Positions 45,460 to 58,684 of a stretch of 64,000 nucleotides of DNA are shown here, piece after piece. Positions within the stretch are counted from its first letter, which is position 1, and every line of letters starts with the position of its first letter. The position numbers were made by a program, and so were the translations under genes. Below the pieces are notes generated by a model, which worked only from the letters and a program-made list of their open reading frames with translations, was not told the DNA's origin and did not search any database. Source of the DNA: Cristatella mucedo (taxonomy: Eukaryota > Bryozoa > Phylactolaemata > Cristatellidae); contig WPIO01000040.1 in the NCBI GenBank assembly GCA_009760855.2, positions 590,001-654,000 of the forward strand. The letters are read 5' to 3'.

Positions 45460-45757
45460 AGCGAACGAAATAAAAAAAGGCACCTATCGATCACAGCATT
45501 TAGTGGGTCCCTGTGATTCGACCTTTATGCGCTCATGGGTGCTGACAATGTGCATGCTGCCACTAACCCCACTTGCATGCTGACCCTGTGCATGTCACCC
45601 CTAACCATGTTATTCTTGTTGCTTATCGAGCATGTTACCACTAACCATTCGATCGTGCTACATTTGCAGCAAATGTTAAGCCCCTATAAAGAGATTGAGT
45701 TCTCTGACGGCGCTTTATCAAGTGTCTTATTATTATTATTATTATTATTATTATAAC
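45460..45757 (+). mobile_element. LINE family 2, 3' end with (ATT)n tail
   Basis: Matches the 3' UTR of 62,290-62,560, starting with a degraded KKGTYRS-type end of ORF2 and closing GCGCTTTATCAAGTGTCTTA and ATT repeats. It begins about 45 bp downstream of the transmembrane exon donor. Confidence 0.85.
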
Positions 45758-46339
45758 GAGCGAGTGCACTTCAGTGGCTGCTAGACGATGCATGTGCCAA
45801 GCCGTCAGCTCTGGCCTCAACACCACTCTGGGGTGCAGCAGAGCTGAAGTGAGTGACTCTCGGCAAGCCTAGCGCCGGCCAGAGTGCCTCCAAGATACCG
45901 GGCACCGCCCATTGGGAGCAGCTCGTTGGGTTCAGAGCCATTCTGCTCGGTCTGGCGGCCCCTCCCAGAGCTGGAAGACAGGCGAGAGACGACGTGCGAC
46001 GCCGAAGCGACAGTTGAGCTGGCCGCTTGCCGAGACGCGAAATTGAGGAACTTCGAGCAGCGTTTGGGTAGTAGAAGTGAGGGAAGTGTACTGCCGGCGG
46101 CTATCGATCGTTGGCCGATATCGTTTCGCTTCGTCTCGTCTCGCACCCTCTCGAAGTTTCTCGTCCAGAACGCGAAACCAGACAAACTGGAAAACGAAAC
46201 CGGACGAGCCAAAATTCTCCTTCGCCGAACCAGGAGCGCACGGGCTCGGGCGCGAGTGCGACGGTGGGGAGGATAGCTCGCGGCATCGTCCACATAATTC
46301 CGGCGGCGGCGAGCCGCTTGCCGTCGTTTCGCTTTGCAG
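45758..46339 (+). other. Intron, GC-rich
   Basis: Open in several frames on both strands because of composition (Arg/Ser-rich translations). No domain recognised. Confidence 0.45.
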
Positions 46340-46447
46340 AGGTCCGGCGGCTGGTTGAGCCAGCGAAGCAGCTGTCGGAGGCGGCTCGCTCGCTGCAGCC
46401 TCACCACCTCGGGGCTAACTCGTCTCAACCGCTACGGTTGCAGCAAG
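46340..46447 (+). CDS. Cytoplasmic-tail exon
   Basis: 108 bp, 36 codons, phase 1 at both ends: acceptor CGTCGTTTCGCTTTGCAG|AG, donor TTGCAGCAAG|GTGAGC. It encodes EVRRLVEPAKQLSEAARSLQ, then PHHLGANSSQPLRLQQ, amphipathic and hydrophilic with no Cys. It follows transmembrane exon 2 and is probably intracellular. No known motif. Confidence 0.55.
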
Positions 46448-46689
46448 GTGAGCTGAATCGGCTGCTGAATCGGCGTCGAAGCTGCCGAAAAGAGATTTAA
46501 TAGTGCCGTGAAAGGGTGAGAACACGTGAGCATAGCAGCTACTGCGTTTATTCAAGCCCGGCCGGTACCGGAAGCGTCCGGTACAGCGGACCTCCAGCAA
46601 CCGGGAGTTACATGGCAATGGGCGGGGCAGTAGGCGTCTGTCAAGAAAAAGCCGCTCAAAGCTGCTGAGTTGGCCTAAGCCACTGTCGC

Positions 46690-47125
46690 CTCGCAATGTA
46701 TGTAATGTACTGTAATGTATCTCCGTCTGTAACTCCACAAAGTCATAAAGACCCGGTGGGTGTTATGTAGGAGAGGTTTGTATAGCTACTCACAGCCTGA
46801 GCGGCTTTCGGTACGCATTTGGTAGCCAATAGACTTCGTCTCACGCAACAAAGAGAAAGGGATAAGCATAGCAGAGTCAGGAGAGCAGTTGAGGTAGTGA
46901 GTAGCTTGGAAGGAGAGCAGCTCAGAACCGCTGAAAAGGATGAGCCATAGTCAGCAGTAGGAGTTTGCATAAGAATTGTGGAAGCGAGTTCCACAGTCTA
47001 AGACCTGCAGAGCTCAAGCTTCTGTCACCAACGGTCTTTAAGCGGAGGAATGGGACAGCTAATTCATTGTCCACACAGGACCTGAGGGCATGAACAGGCT
47101 GAAACTGATGCAGCAGAAGAGTAGT
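46690..47125 (-). mobile_element. LINE family 1, ORF2 end and 3' tail
   Basis: The minus strand encodes VDNELAVPFLRLKTVGDRSL, then SSAGLRLWNSLPQFL, the C-terminal end of the family 1 ORF2. The 3' tail with TAACTCCACAAAGTCATAAA (plus-strand view) follows, as at 16,975 and 50,340. Confidence 0.8.
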
Positions 47126-47254
47126 TGTCGTTGCGCATGAAGTCACCTCTGGGCACTCCCACTCGATGCTGCATCGATGCACTCTCCTGCTGAGTCGATG
47201 TGGCGAAGCCGATTCGGATGGACTCGATGGAGAAACTTTCCCAGCAGCTACTCT

Positions 47255-47410
47255 CGCTAGGTAAGGCGGTTGCTTTATACGACCTCGGCGCCGAGGTCGT
47301 GAGTGTGAATCCTGCGGTGGGCGATCCTGCAGTGGGTGATCCTGTATCGCCACTGAGAGCAGTGGCGATAGCCGCATAGGCTCTTCTGTAGCTATACCAA
47401 AAAGAGGCTG
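47255..47410 (+). mobile_element. tRNA-derived SINE, plus orientation
   Basis: TAAGGCGGTTGCTTTATACG, ACCTCGGCGCCGAGGTCGTG, a damaged B box (GTGTGAATCCTGCGG), the body CAGTGGCGATAGCCGCATAG, then GCTCTTCTGTAGCTATACC. The only copy in this orientation. Confidence 0.75.
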
Positions 47411-48359
47411 GTCAATCAGCTTGTATCAATCATCCCCCTCGGCTGCCAGAGCACGCCCAAGCAAGCCCAGTCTATTTTGATGGAATGTCGGTCAGCCACC
47501 GGAAGTGACGTGTTAACTCGGAGCCCTGGTTGGGCGTAAGCCTAGCTCCAGTTCGTTGAGTGGAAACCGGCTGAGCGAGATCTCTGTCGATGGCGGATCA
47601 GAGTGAGGAGAGAAAAAAAAGTTTAAATACCTAGAATTCGCTTGCACAGCACTCTGAAAAGCTCGATCGCCGGCGCATAGCTTTGCAGGGCTCGAGACTA
47701 CGACCTTGCAGAAGAGAGAAGACCAGCCGCTCGAAGAAATTTGCGGGCCACAAGTTGCCAAAGCGAGAGAGGGCTTGCTGCGATGAGGGATGGCAAAACG
47801 AGAGCTGGCAATTGTGTGTAGCCTTTACTCCCCCTCTTTCTCTCGTTCCGCTCTCTCGTCTTCTTCTACACCCTCACCTGTCACAACTTTACGTCTCCGT
47901 CTCTCGGTCTCTCTTGGGCTCACTCTATCGCTTTCGATATTTGCAGTAGAGCACTCTCCGAGTTAATTATTGGCTGCAACATCAAAAAATAAGGCAGCAG
48001 AAGCAGTGGGATTCGTCCGGTGAGGAAAGTGCAAGCTCATCTGCGATCTTTACCTGCAGATGTGAATACGGCTTTTCTGGGAACGTTTAGCATTTATATT
48101 CGAGCATAGCGTGACATGTCCCAGAATATGACTTGGCTCAGAATAGCTAGAAGCACAATATGACTTGGCTCAGAATATCTAGAAGTAGCCTCCCGCTGGT
48201 CTAGTCGAGAGATAAGTGCATGCTCCTCGTTCCCAAAAACTTTGTTCTGGCAGTTTGCTTAAACGTCGAGTTTTGCCTCGGCTGAACTAAACACGGTTCA
48301 ATAAAGCGGTCGACTACCGCATTATGCTGGTTTTAATTGAAGCATTTCGTACTTTCCAG
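47411..48359 (+). other. Intron, nothing recognised
   Basis: A long pyrimidine stretch ends in TTTCGATATTTGCAG at 47,946, but the frame after it stops within six codons. No exon called. Confidence 0.45.
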
Positions 48360-48449
48360 ATGCCAATCAATCGAACCAATCAATCGAACCGATCGAAAGA
48401 AGAGAAGTTTCCGCCGACGGCCTTTCAAACAAAAAGCGAAGAAACGCAG
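48360..48449 (+). CDS. Charged cytoplasmic-tail exon
   Basis: 90 bp, 30 codons, phase 1 at both ends: acceptor GCATTTCGTACTTTCCAG|AT, donor AACGCAG|GTGATG. It encodes DANQSNQSIEPIERREVSAD, then GLSNKKRRNAG. Hydrophilic, Asn/Gln/Ser-rich with a basic KKRR end. It fits the phase-1 tail series by splice sites, phase and place, but nothing else supports it. Confidence 0.45.
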
Positions 48450-48904
48450 GTGATGGAGGTATGTGTTGGTAAAGTTGACTTGCCTCACGACTTTTAGCGG
48501 CGGCTCGACCCAATTGTGACTTTATATTTACAGCGGTTATATCTTTCAATTCTATAGGTGCTTCGACGCTTGCCAATCTCTTTGCCGTGTTCGCTCTCGA
48601 GACACTTCTTGGTTTGGTAGACGTCTGGTCTAGTTATAAGTAAAAGCGCCATTGCATCAGCCCTCGCCCAGTCTGGCTGAGGTGCCAGGCCGTGCGGGTT
48701 TATGCTTGATCACTTCCGCGAGCCTTGGTGTTATTCATTGCACCGTTCGCCAGACCGTAAAAACACAGTAGGGATGTTTATACCGCGTAGAAAGTCGTCA
48801 TGTGTACGGCAGCAGAAATAAGGAAGCCTACCTGGATCTATATCAACGATCTATAGATAAATTGACAAGATCGAAGGATATATTGATCGGTACTAATAAT
48901 ATTA
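48450..48904 (+). other. Intron, nothing certain
   Basis: A frame after TTCTATAG at 48,557 (GASTLANLFAVFALETLL) could be an 18-codon phase-1 exon closed by a weak TTG|GTTTGG. Not called. Confidence 0.4.
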
Positions 48905-49025
48905 ATAATAATAGCTACCATCATCATCATGCATTTTGTATAGTGCTCTCAGAGAACTCAGTGTATTTCTGGGTACTTTACATTTCCTACAAAGGATGCA
49001 CGATCAAATTGTTAGTGGTAAAATA
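48905..49025 (-). mobile_element. LINE family 2, 3' end remnant
   Basis: Diverged copy of the family 3' end, reverse orientation (CTCTCAGAGAACTCA, then GGGTACTTTACATTTCCT). Confidence 0.6.
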
Positions 49026-49789
49026 TCGAGGAGGCGATCGCTAGGTCGTATGATTCGCTCGAAGCACCAAGAGAAAGCTGCTGGTATAAGTGGGCGAGAT
49101 CGGAAGTGAGGACTGGACTGAGTAATTGGAGTGAGGACTGGAGTGAGGACGGGGGGTGAGAACAGGAGCGAGGACAGGAGTGGTGAATAGACTGGCTGTC
49201 AAAGTCGCTGCAGAATCACCAACAGGAAGCTATTTTTATCCAATCTTTACCAACCGCAGAGTCGGTGGCAAGCTCAGGTTGCGACGTAACTTCCGGTGAT
49301 CACACGGAGTTATTGGGGAATCGGGCACTATAAGAACAGCCATGAACTGCATGTACACATTCACCAAAAAGAACTAAATTGCAGAACTCGTTCGAGCCAT
49401 CATTTGGGCAATGCTGCTCCGTCTCCTAGACCATACTTTGATGAATGATGAGTGCGATTGGTGATTTCGATTGACAGCCGGAAGTTTTATTGTGGCCTTG
49501 ACCATCTGAATCTCTGTCGATACCGGATTAGGAAGCTGCGCTAATAATAATGAGCAGCAAGGCTGATAGGGTCAGCTTTTATCGTACCACCCGATGGCTG
49601 CTCGTAACGACATGGCTTTGACAAAGCAAGACGCAGGCTATGATGGCAGCAGTCCCTTTTAACCAGGATGGCTAACTCGAAAGGGCGAATCCCACCCTGC
49701 ATCATGACCAATGATCTCACCTGAGAGTGATCAAATCGCGCGAAGTAACGGCTTAGTTTCCTAATCAATGTCCTGCCACATGTAGCAGG
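49026..49789. other. Intron, nothing recognised
   Basis: Short GAGGACTGGAGTGAG-like repeats near 49,105-49,190. Otherwise no feature. Confidence 0.45.
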
Positions 49790-50320
49790 ACCTACTTTCA
49801 GCCATATAGCACTACCTAAATGTTGCTTGTGCAGACAAAATTGCTTCATCCAAATTACTCAATGCATTTGAAACCTCCCGTTTCGACTTTTGTAACTGAC
49901 TGCTTGCAAGTCAACCAGCTAGCAAAAAAGACACTTACAGTAGGTGCAGCAATTTGAAGCTCGACTTGTCAGTCATGGGCGTCGGAGTTACCACATCATA
50001 CCAATCTCTGCTGAACTGTAGGGCTCCCAATTAAACGGCGATCGCATTCACTTCAACGTTGGGTCACTAAATTTCAGGCCCCTTCATGCTCTTGCTGCAG
50101 GCTACCTATCGGAGCTCCTTACGAATCAGGCTTGGCGACGTACCAACCGTCCTCAAGTCCTAGCTATGCCTCGAAGCAAGTGCAAATCTTTCGGAGATTG
50201 TGCCGTTAGTTGTTACTCTGCCAAAGCCAGACTGAGGTCATACCATTCCCTGACTTGATGACACTTTGAAACAGGCCAAAGAGCACCTGTTACTCATGCA
50301 GCATTCATTGCGTCATTACG
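49790..50320 (+). mobile_element. L2-like LINE, degraded RT C-terminal part
   Basis: Broken frames read SRFDFCN, then GPFMLLLQATYRSSLRIR and LEASANLSEI, matching the SCLDFCN, LHSMAPAYLSDLL and NLKSFGD positions of intact copies. It ends GAGCACCTGTTACTCATGCA, near which a family 1 tail in the opposite orientation begins. Confidence 0.6.
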
Positions 50321-50705
50321 TAATGTAATGTATCTCCGTCTGTAACTCCACAAATCCATAAAGACTATGCGCGTATTATGCAGGAGAGTTTTGTATAGCT
50401 CACTCACTGCCTAAGTGGCTTTCGGTACTCATTCGGTAGCCAAACAGACTTCGACTCAGGCAACAAAGAGAAAGTGAGAAGCATAGCAGAGTCAGGAGAG
50501 CCGTTGAGGTAGTGAGTAGAACGGAAGTAGCAGCTCAGGCCTGCTGTAAAGGATGAGCCGTAGTCGGAAGCTAGAGAGTATTTTTCTTTGCGTAAGAATT
50601 GCGAATTGTGGAAGAATTGTGGAAGTGAGTTCCAAGGTCTAGGACCTACAGAGCTAAAGCTTCTGTCGCCAACGGTCTTTAAGCGGAGGAATAGAACAGG
50701 TCATT
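50321..50705 (-). mobile_element. LINE family 1, ORF2 end and 3' tail
   Basis: The same minus-strand tail as 46,690-47,125 and 16,956-17,330 (ACCGTTGGCGACAGAAGC, then the tail with TAACTCCACAAA in the plus view). It appears inserted into the LINE remnant before it, whose 3' end may resume at 51,100. Confidence 0.8.
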
Positions 50706-51286
50706 GTGAAAAGGCTAGGAGTGCTCCTATAACAAGCTGTGGTACATAGTCGTCGCTGTAATACATCTATGCAAGTAGCTAGAACATTTCTTTATGCAGC
50801 AACTGCAACCGCCAGTTTCCTTAGCCTAACCCTTCAATAATGCACAAATGAAGCTCTTGAATTAAGCGGCTGTGAATCAGTCTGTCATCCCAGACAAGGT
50901 TGCATCTGGCTAAGTATTCACTTTCGCTCCACGATATCCCCTCTCAAATGAAAACCTCACAAATTCTAGCTCCAAACTTGAATGTGCAGAATGAGGCTGG
51001 CCTAAATTATTTTAGCTGGCAGTACGTGTATAGGCTTTCGGTGTCACAAGCGAACAAGTTCGAACCGCCAGCCACTTCCTTCTTTAGTTGCTGCTCATGC
51101 GTACCGAGACAGTGCATGCAGTGTCACTCAGTATTTTGAAATGCACCTGTTACAGCATATGTAAAGTGCATGGAGATAGATCTGGTGCTCGTAGGGCGCT
51201 ATACAAATATCTATTTACTTATTATTAACATTCAATCGCTGCTGATGATGTTTTTAATTTGTCAATCGCATCGATGTGGTTCTTAG
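50706..51286 (+). other. Intron, with a LINE 3' remnant at 51,100-51,235
   Basis: GCACCTGTTACAGCATATG, then AAGTGCATGGAGATAG and GGGCGCTATACAAATATC form a LINE-type 3' end. It could be the displaced end of the copy at 49,790-50,320. Confidence 0.5.
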
Positions 51287-51355
51287 AACTGGCCGGATCC
51301 TCGTCGCCGGTGGCAAGGAAGCTCGAGCCATCGGACTTGAGCTCAAAGGCAGAAG
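51287..51355 (+). CDS. Small cytoplasmic-tail exon
   Basis: 69 bp, 23 codons, phase 1 at both ends: acceptor CGATGTGGTTCTTAG|AA, donor GCAGAAG|GTAAGC (near consensus). It encodes ELAGSSSPVARKLEPSDLSS, then KAEG. Polar, Ser/Pro/Lys-containing, intracellular by position. Confidence 0.5.
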
Positions 51356-52181
51356 GTAAGCAGCCCGACAGTGACTAAACTGCTAGCAACGGCAGTGCTT
51401 CGCGACCCAAATGGCAGGTTCGAAGCCTGCCGAGCGGGCAGTCAAGTGCTGCCACCGGTAACGAAGCTGCTGGCAGCAATGCTGCACGGTCAATGCACGA
51501 GCCCTTTACTCTCTGTCTGAGACGCCACCGCCTGCTGATCCCTCATCGAACGCAGATCGGCTGTGGTTCTCGCTGAACATAATAAAATAACGATACGATT
51601 CGTGTATAAAGTGTAACCTATTTAATGTATAACGTACAACGAGTTAAAAGAACTAGCTCTCTATCTACTAGCTATCTATACTATCTATCTACTAGCTCTC
51701 TCTCAGGCGCATCGCATATGCCGTGGGGCTCGAGCAGGCGACCTCAGTCAGATTTCAGTCGGGGCGAGCGCCTTAACTAACCACTGGGCCAGAAAAGCTT
51801 TGCTTCTCCGGCGATCACTCGACATCGGCATGGCATCGTGCTCAATGCGAGTGCTGCTTCTCAATGCCCCGGGGCGCTGAGATAAAAAAAGGTGCTACCT
51901 TTCGGCAGCTATATGCTGCGACCAGCCTGTTTGCTGCCGGCCGTGAATTGTATCGATCGCCTCGGCCGCCGGTCTGAAGATGGTCGAGCTAGGAGCTCTT
52001 CCTGTCGGCCCGAGCCGTCGGCAGAGTGAAGTCAGAATGTAGCCGGAAATGGTCAATAGGCGGCTGCCCTCGTACTGGCCAATCCGCAGATTCAGCTCAC
52101 TTCCCTAACCGACCGGGCGACCGCTTGCCGGCCTCGGCCACGACTCCGGCGCTTCTTACGACAGTGAGGCTCTTTTTTCAG
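51356..52181 (+). other. Intron
   Basis: Apart from the tRNA-like sequence at 51,700-51,800 and short CTATCTA repeats near 51,660, nothing recognised. Confidence 0.45.
51700..51800 (-). repeat. tRNA-like SINE head
   Basis: The minus strand reads CTGGCCCAGTGGTTAGTTAA and GGCGCTCGCCC (A box), then GGTCGCCTGCTCGAGCCCCA (B-box-like), about tRNA-spaced. It differs from the main SINE family and probably derives from another tRNA. No downstream body identified. Confidence 0.5.
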
Positions 52182-52319
52182 CTATGGACGCTGCAACGCC
52201 GGTTGTCGCCAGGGAGCCACCACAGCCACAGGCGACGCCGCCGAAGCAGCTCTCAATCTCAGCCCCGAGGGTGCCATCGCCTCAGGTCGAACGGCCGTCC
52301 GCCGCTGGAGGAGCTGCAG
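52182..52319 (+). CDS. Pro/Ala-rich cytoplasmic-tail exon
   Basis: 138 bp, 46 codons, phase 1 at both ends: acceptor TGAGGCTCTTTTTTCAG|CT (strong), donor GAGCTGCAG|GTAGCT. It encodes AMDAATPVVAREPPQPQATP, then PKQLSISAPRVPSPQVERPS and AAGGAAG. Several PP, PSP and PxxP-like sequences could bind SH3- or WW-type domains, which is only a suggestion. It is followed closely by two further tail exons. Confidence 0.6.
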
Positions 52320-52580
52320 GTAGCTATGCGCCCAGTGGCAACTCGACGAGCGGCGATCGAAGCTCGACGATCGTCGAACTTCGCGATCCGAGGTCCTGCC
52401 AGAGTAGTCGCTGCACCGGAGGCAGCGTCTGCTGCCCGACTAGCGCCTCGTCGAGAACCAGCGAGTAGGAGTAGGAAGCACCATCCAACGCCGACGGTCG
52501 TTTTCCGGCGTCGCCACCGCTCCATGTATTCGAGTTGCAATCGATCGCTTCCAGCCACCTTGCTGTCTTTATATCTGCAG
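52320..52580 (+). other. Short intron
   Basis: 261-bp intron ending TTGCTGTCTTTATATCTGCA plus G, a strong acceptor. Confidence 0.55.
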
Positions 52581-52643
52581 GAACGACCAGCGCTCCGCTG
52601 GCCTCGCTTTCTTCGTCGACGGCGTTGTATCCGTCCAAGTCAG
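52581..52643 (+). CDS. Small Ser-rich tail exon
   Basis: 63 bp, 21 codons, phase 1 at both ends (TATATCTGCAG|GA ... AAGTCAG|GTCAGT). It encodes GTTSAPLASLSSSTALYPSK, then S. A single Tyr within LYPSK is a possible regulatory site. Intracellular by position. Confidence 0.55.
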
Positions 52644-52795
52644 GTCAGTTGGTGACCTTCGACGAGCTAAGCTTACGCATTGGCTGCCCTCTGCCCCTGG
52701 CGCATAGCGAGCTGAGCAGTCGCTGCCCCGAGAGCCCAGCGAGCCGAGAAGACGCTGCCCAGAGGGCCCTAGCCGACGCTGCTTCCTTTTTCCAG

Positions 52796-52956
52796 AGTCG
52801 ATGGCTCCGAATACGCTGACGTCGGCGACGGTGTCGCCATTTGCGAGCCGACCGCTGCCACCTGCGCCACTAAAGACCGAAGAGACAGCTCTGGTTCGAT
52901 CGCTATCCACGAGACCACTGCCACCACTGCCTCGGTCGGAGAACACGGAAGTTTAG
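52796..52956 (+). CDS. Terminal exon of the SEA/mucin gene
   Basis: Acceptor GCTTCCTTTTTCCAG|AG in phase 1, then 53 codons to TAG at 52,954-52,956. It encodes ESMAPNTLTSATVSPFASRP, then LPPAPLKTEETALVRSLSTR and PLPPLPRSENTEV, with a Pro-rich PLPPLPRS motif near the end and a C-terminal T-E-V that resembles a class I PDZ ligand (S/T-x-V). All upstream phase-1 exons can join it. No AATAAA is obvious in the 140 bp before the LINE tail at 53,095, so the polyadenylation site is unknown. Confidence 0.62.
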
Positions 52957-53094
52957 CGACGATGCGAAAGAGTAAATTTCGAAGCAATGCAGTGAAAGGG
53001 TCGGACGCATCCTCCTCAGCTGGTGAGCTCGTCTGGTGATGCTTCGGATTCGAAGCCGAAGGCCGAAGCTGAAGGTCACAGCGGCTTAGTGAAG

Positions 53095-53392
53095 CAGACG
53101 TTTAAAAAGAACTAAAACACGCCTATTTAGGACAGCATTTACTGGGTCTCTGTGATTCGTCCTTCATGTGCTTATGAGTGCTGACACTGTGCATGCTGCC
53201 ACTAATCACACTTGCATGCTGACCCTGCGTCTGTCACCACTAACCATGTTATTCATGTTGTTTATCACGCATGATGTTACTCACTTTTCAATCGCGTTTC
53301 CCTTTGCAGCAAATGTAAAGTTCGTAGAAAGAGACTTAGTTCTCCAAGGGCCCTTTATCAAGTGCATTATTATTATTGTTATTATTATTAAG
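53095..53392 (+). mobile_element. LINE family 2, 3' end with ATT tail
   Basis: Starts with the end of ORF2 (KRTKTRLFRTAFTGSL-like) and runs through the 3' UTR to GGGCCCTTTATCAAGTGCAT and ATT repeats. It begins about 140 bp beyond the stop codon of the mucin gene. Confidence 0.85.
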
Positions 53393-53500
53393 CTTGTTCA
53401 GATCGAGTGAGAGGGGGAAGAAGGGAGAAATGAACTTCTTGAGGAGAGAGAGATAAGGAGGGAGAGGGAGGGAAGAAAGACGTTGTTACGGAAAGAAAGG

Positions 53501-53542
<42 letters not shown>

Positions 53543-54666
53543 GAGGGGGAAGCAAGGGAGGAAGAAAAGAAGTGCTCTCGCCCTGAAGTGGAGCTATGGC
53601 GATGCTAGCAGTCCAACTGGAGCTAAGGTGATGCTGTGATTGCAGCTAAGTCCCGACCGCTTGCTTCTCACGATTGAAAACGCTAGCAAAATGCCTAATA
53701 AAAATTAAACGCTTGCCCTCGAAGTAAAGAGCCTCTTCACAGGCGTGCTGCATTGCCTGGAAGAGTGCCAGTAGATCGATGACAACGTGAGCAACGTCGA
53801 CTCGAGTAAGGTCAGAAAGAATAATTCGGGCGAGCCGAGCAAATGCTACGAGAGGTACACACACACTGTTTGCTTAGCTTCTTTTTTCAGCTCCAGCTCC
53901 AGAGTCCGGTTAATCCTCCGCGACTGTATCGGTCATCAATACCCTCGAAGCGAAGGCTGGAGCAGCTATGGTTATTGCTATTGCTGTTTTTCGAGTCCTC
54001 AGCTATGAGAGACAGTGGTAGTGTGCCTCATTATTTCCTTCCTGCTTAGGCGATATCCCTCGAAGGCCTTCGGTCGAGCCGAATTACTTAGCGTAAAGTG
54101 GGCTCGGCACAACAATTTCGCCCATGCCCTCGCAAAAAGCACATTACCAAGTTCCCGAATTCTCTAGCTTTATCGCGCCAGCCGCCCTCGGCGGGCCTTG
54201 CTAGTGTCTCAGCCCATCGAGTGACCAGGCTGGGCGATCAGCGACGGGTGGCAGCAAAGCTAAATTCAAAGGACTTACCTTATTCCTGTTATATTTTCCC
54301 ACGAGTCTCTCCTAATAACTTTTAGAACGCCCAAAAGAGAGGCGGGCTTTCTTCACACGAGTTCCAAACGAGAGATGTCCGGAGAGGGCCGGGTGAGCCG
54401 ACCGGCATGACAACTAGTAGGGAGTTCACCTTGGTAACGACCACCATAGCTTTGCAACATATGTTAGCCTCGGTCAACCGGAGTTACGAGTAGTAGACGT
54501 ACATGCCAGCTCTTGTCTAACGCCTCAATCGGCACCTCTGCAGCATCTTCTAGGATCACCATTTCAGTCAGTTTTAGCCACAATGCAGAAGACTCCAACC
54601 AGGCTCCTCTATGTTCTACGCGCTTTACAATAAGATTTAACATACACTATGTAGTTTGGTTACACA
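53393..54666. other. No gene recognised
   Basis: Contains GAGGGAG/GAAAG purine-rich sequence and a (GACA)n run at 53,502-53,545. A strong acceptor (TTAGCTTCTTTTTTCAG at 53,889) resembles that of 52,182, but the phase-1 frame after it gives only APAPESG before a possible TCCG|GTTAAT donor. Not called. Confidence 0.5.
53502..53545. repeat. (GACA)n microsatellite
   Basis: About eleven GACA units. Confidence 0.95.
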
Positions 54667-55140
54667 GTAGAGAGCCAGCCGATGCCTAACACCGACAGTT
54701 TATTCCCAGCACACGGAGCCCCAGAGTGCACGGCTTCCCTCAGTCCCTGCCCTCACACGACTCCCTCCCCTGGTCGACTCAGATGACTCATCGACCACAA
54801 CTGTGCACCAGCCAACCCTGATGGTGAATCCACCATCTGGCCACCTGCTGGTCCATGCCACATCAAAGGCGGATCACAGCAGTGCACTGGCCGACCCTGA
54901 TGGTGAATCCACCATCTGGCCACCAGCTGGTTACTGGCCTCTGTCCATACCACATCACAGGCGGACCCCAGCTGTGCACCGGCCCCTCTCAGTGGTGCTT
55001 CTAACAGCTCACCAGTAGCTTATCAGAGGAGCCTGCATACGATACATACATGCAAACTACACGCTCCCTTGACCTTACGGTCACAAGTCAGGAGCCGGCA
55101 TACAATACATACATACAAACGTACATACGAACTACACACT
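54667..55140. repeat. Dispersed 460-bp repeat, copy 2
   Basis: Direct match of 43,277-43,735, same orientation, about 90 percent alike by eye. The CTGATGGTGAATCCACCATC motifs are 79 bp apart here against 64 bp in copy 1. TACAC occurs on both flanks (about 54,660 and 55,130) and could be a target duplication. Confidence 0.7.
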
Positions 55141-55143
55141 ACA

Positions 55144-55205
55144 TATGTGTGTGTGTGCGTGTGTGTGCACGTGTGTGTGTGTGTGTGTATGCATGCGTGT
55201 GTATG
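55144..55205. repeat. (TG)n microsatellite
   Basis: TG/CGTG tract following the repeat. Confidence 0.9.
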
Positions 55206-55504
55206 TGGGCATACAAGATACATGCATGCAGTAAGATATTTTATACAATTCCCCTCGGTTCCGATGACGAAGGCAGCAAGCTAAGAAGGAAGAGGGTAGA
55301 AAGTAGCAAGGGGGTTACTACTGCTTAGAAACCAGTGGCCAGCCTGAGGGAGCTGTCAGTCATAGTTATTAAGCACTCATCCAGTTGGCTTTTCACTGTT
55401 CTAGGTTCGTGCTCGATTGCTCTACGACGCCCCTTCGATGATTTGCAGTCACACGATGCTTGCTGGCTTTCCCTTTTCTGCCTTACCCTCTCGGCTTATT
55501 TCAG

Positions 55505-55614
55505 CATGGCAGAAATAAATTGTACAACCGGAAGTGCTCTAAGTGGCAAGTGGCAACAGCTGGTGTGCGTTTCCGGTCCGAGAAACGCTACCTCTTGCTA
55601 CATCAATAGAGCAG
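55505..55614 (+). CDS. Candidate exon of an unidentified extracellular protein
   Basis: 110 bp between a long pyrimidine tract ending CTCTCGGCTTATTTCAG and an AGAGCAG|GTATGA donor, phase 2 in and 1 out. The frame reads MAEINCTTGSALSGKWQQLV, then CVSGPRNATSCYINRAG, with three Cys, two N-glycosylation sequons and a WQQLVCVSG wording that recalls laminin-G-like folds. I cannot place it in a family, and no neighbouring exon was found, so it may be fortuitous. Confidence 0.35.

Positions 55615-58684
<3,070 letters not shown>

Noticed and set aside
45817-46428. 203-codon minus-strand frame, Arg-rich
   Set aside because: Low-complexity GC-rich translation opposite the tail-exon region. No domain, no start context.
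48534-48611. One or two micro-exons of 24 and 54 bp in phase 1
   Set aside because: Weak donors (ATAG|GTGCTT, CTTG|GTTTGG) and too short to distinguish from chance.
53890-54048. Tail exon after a strong acceptor at 53,889
   Set aside because: It lies beyond the stop at 52,956, and the phase-1 frame is only seven codons. The longer frames are out of phase.
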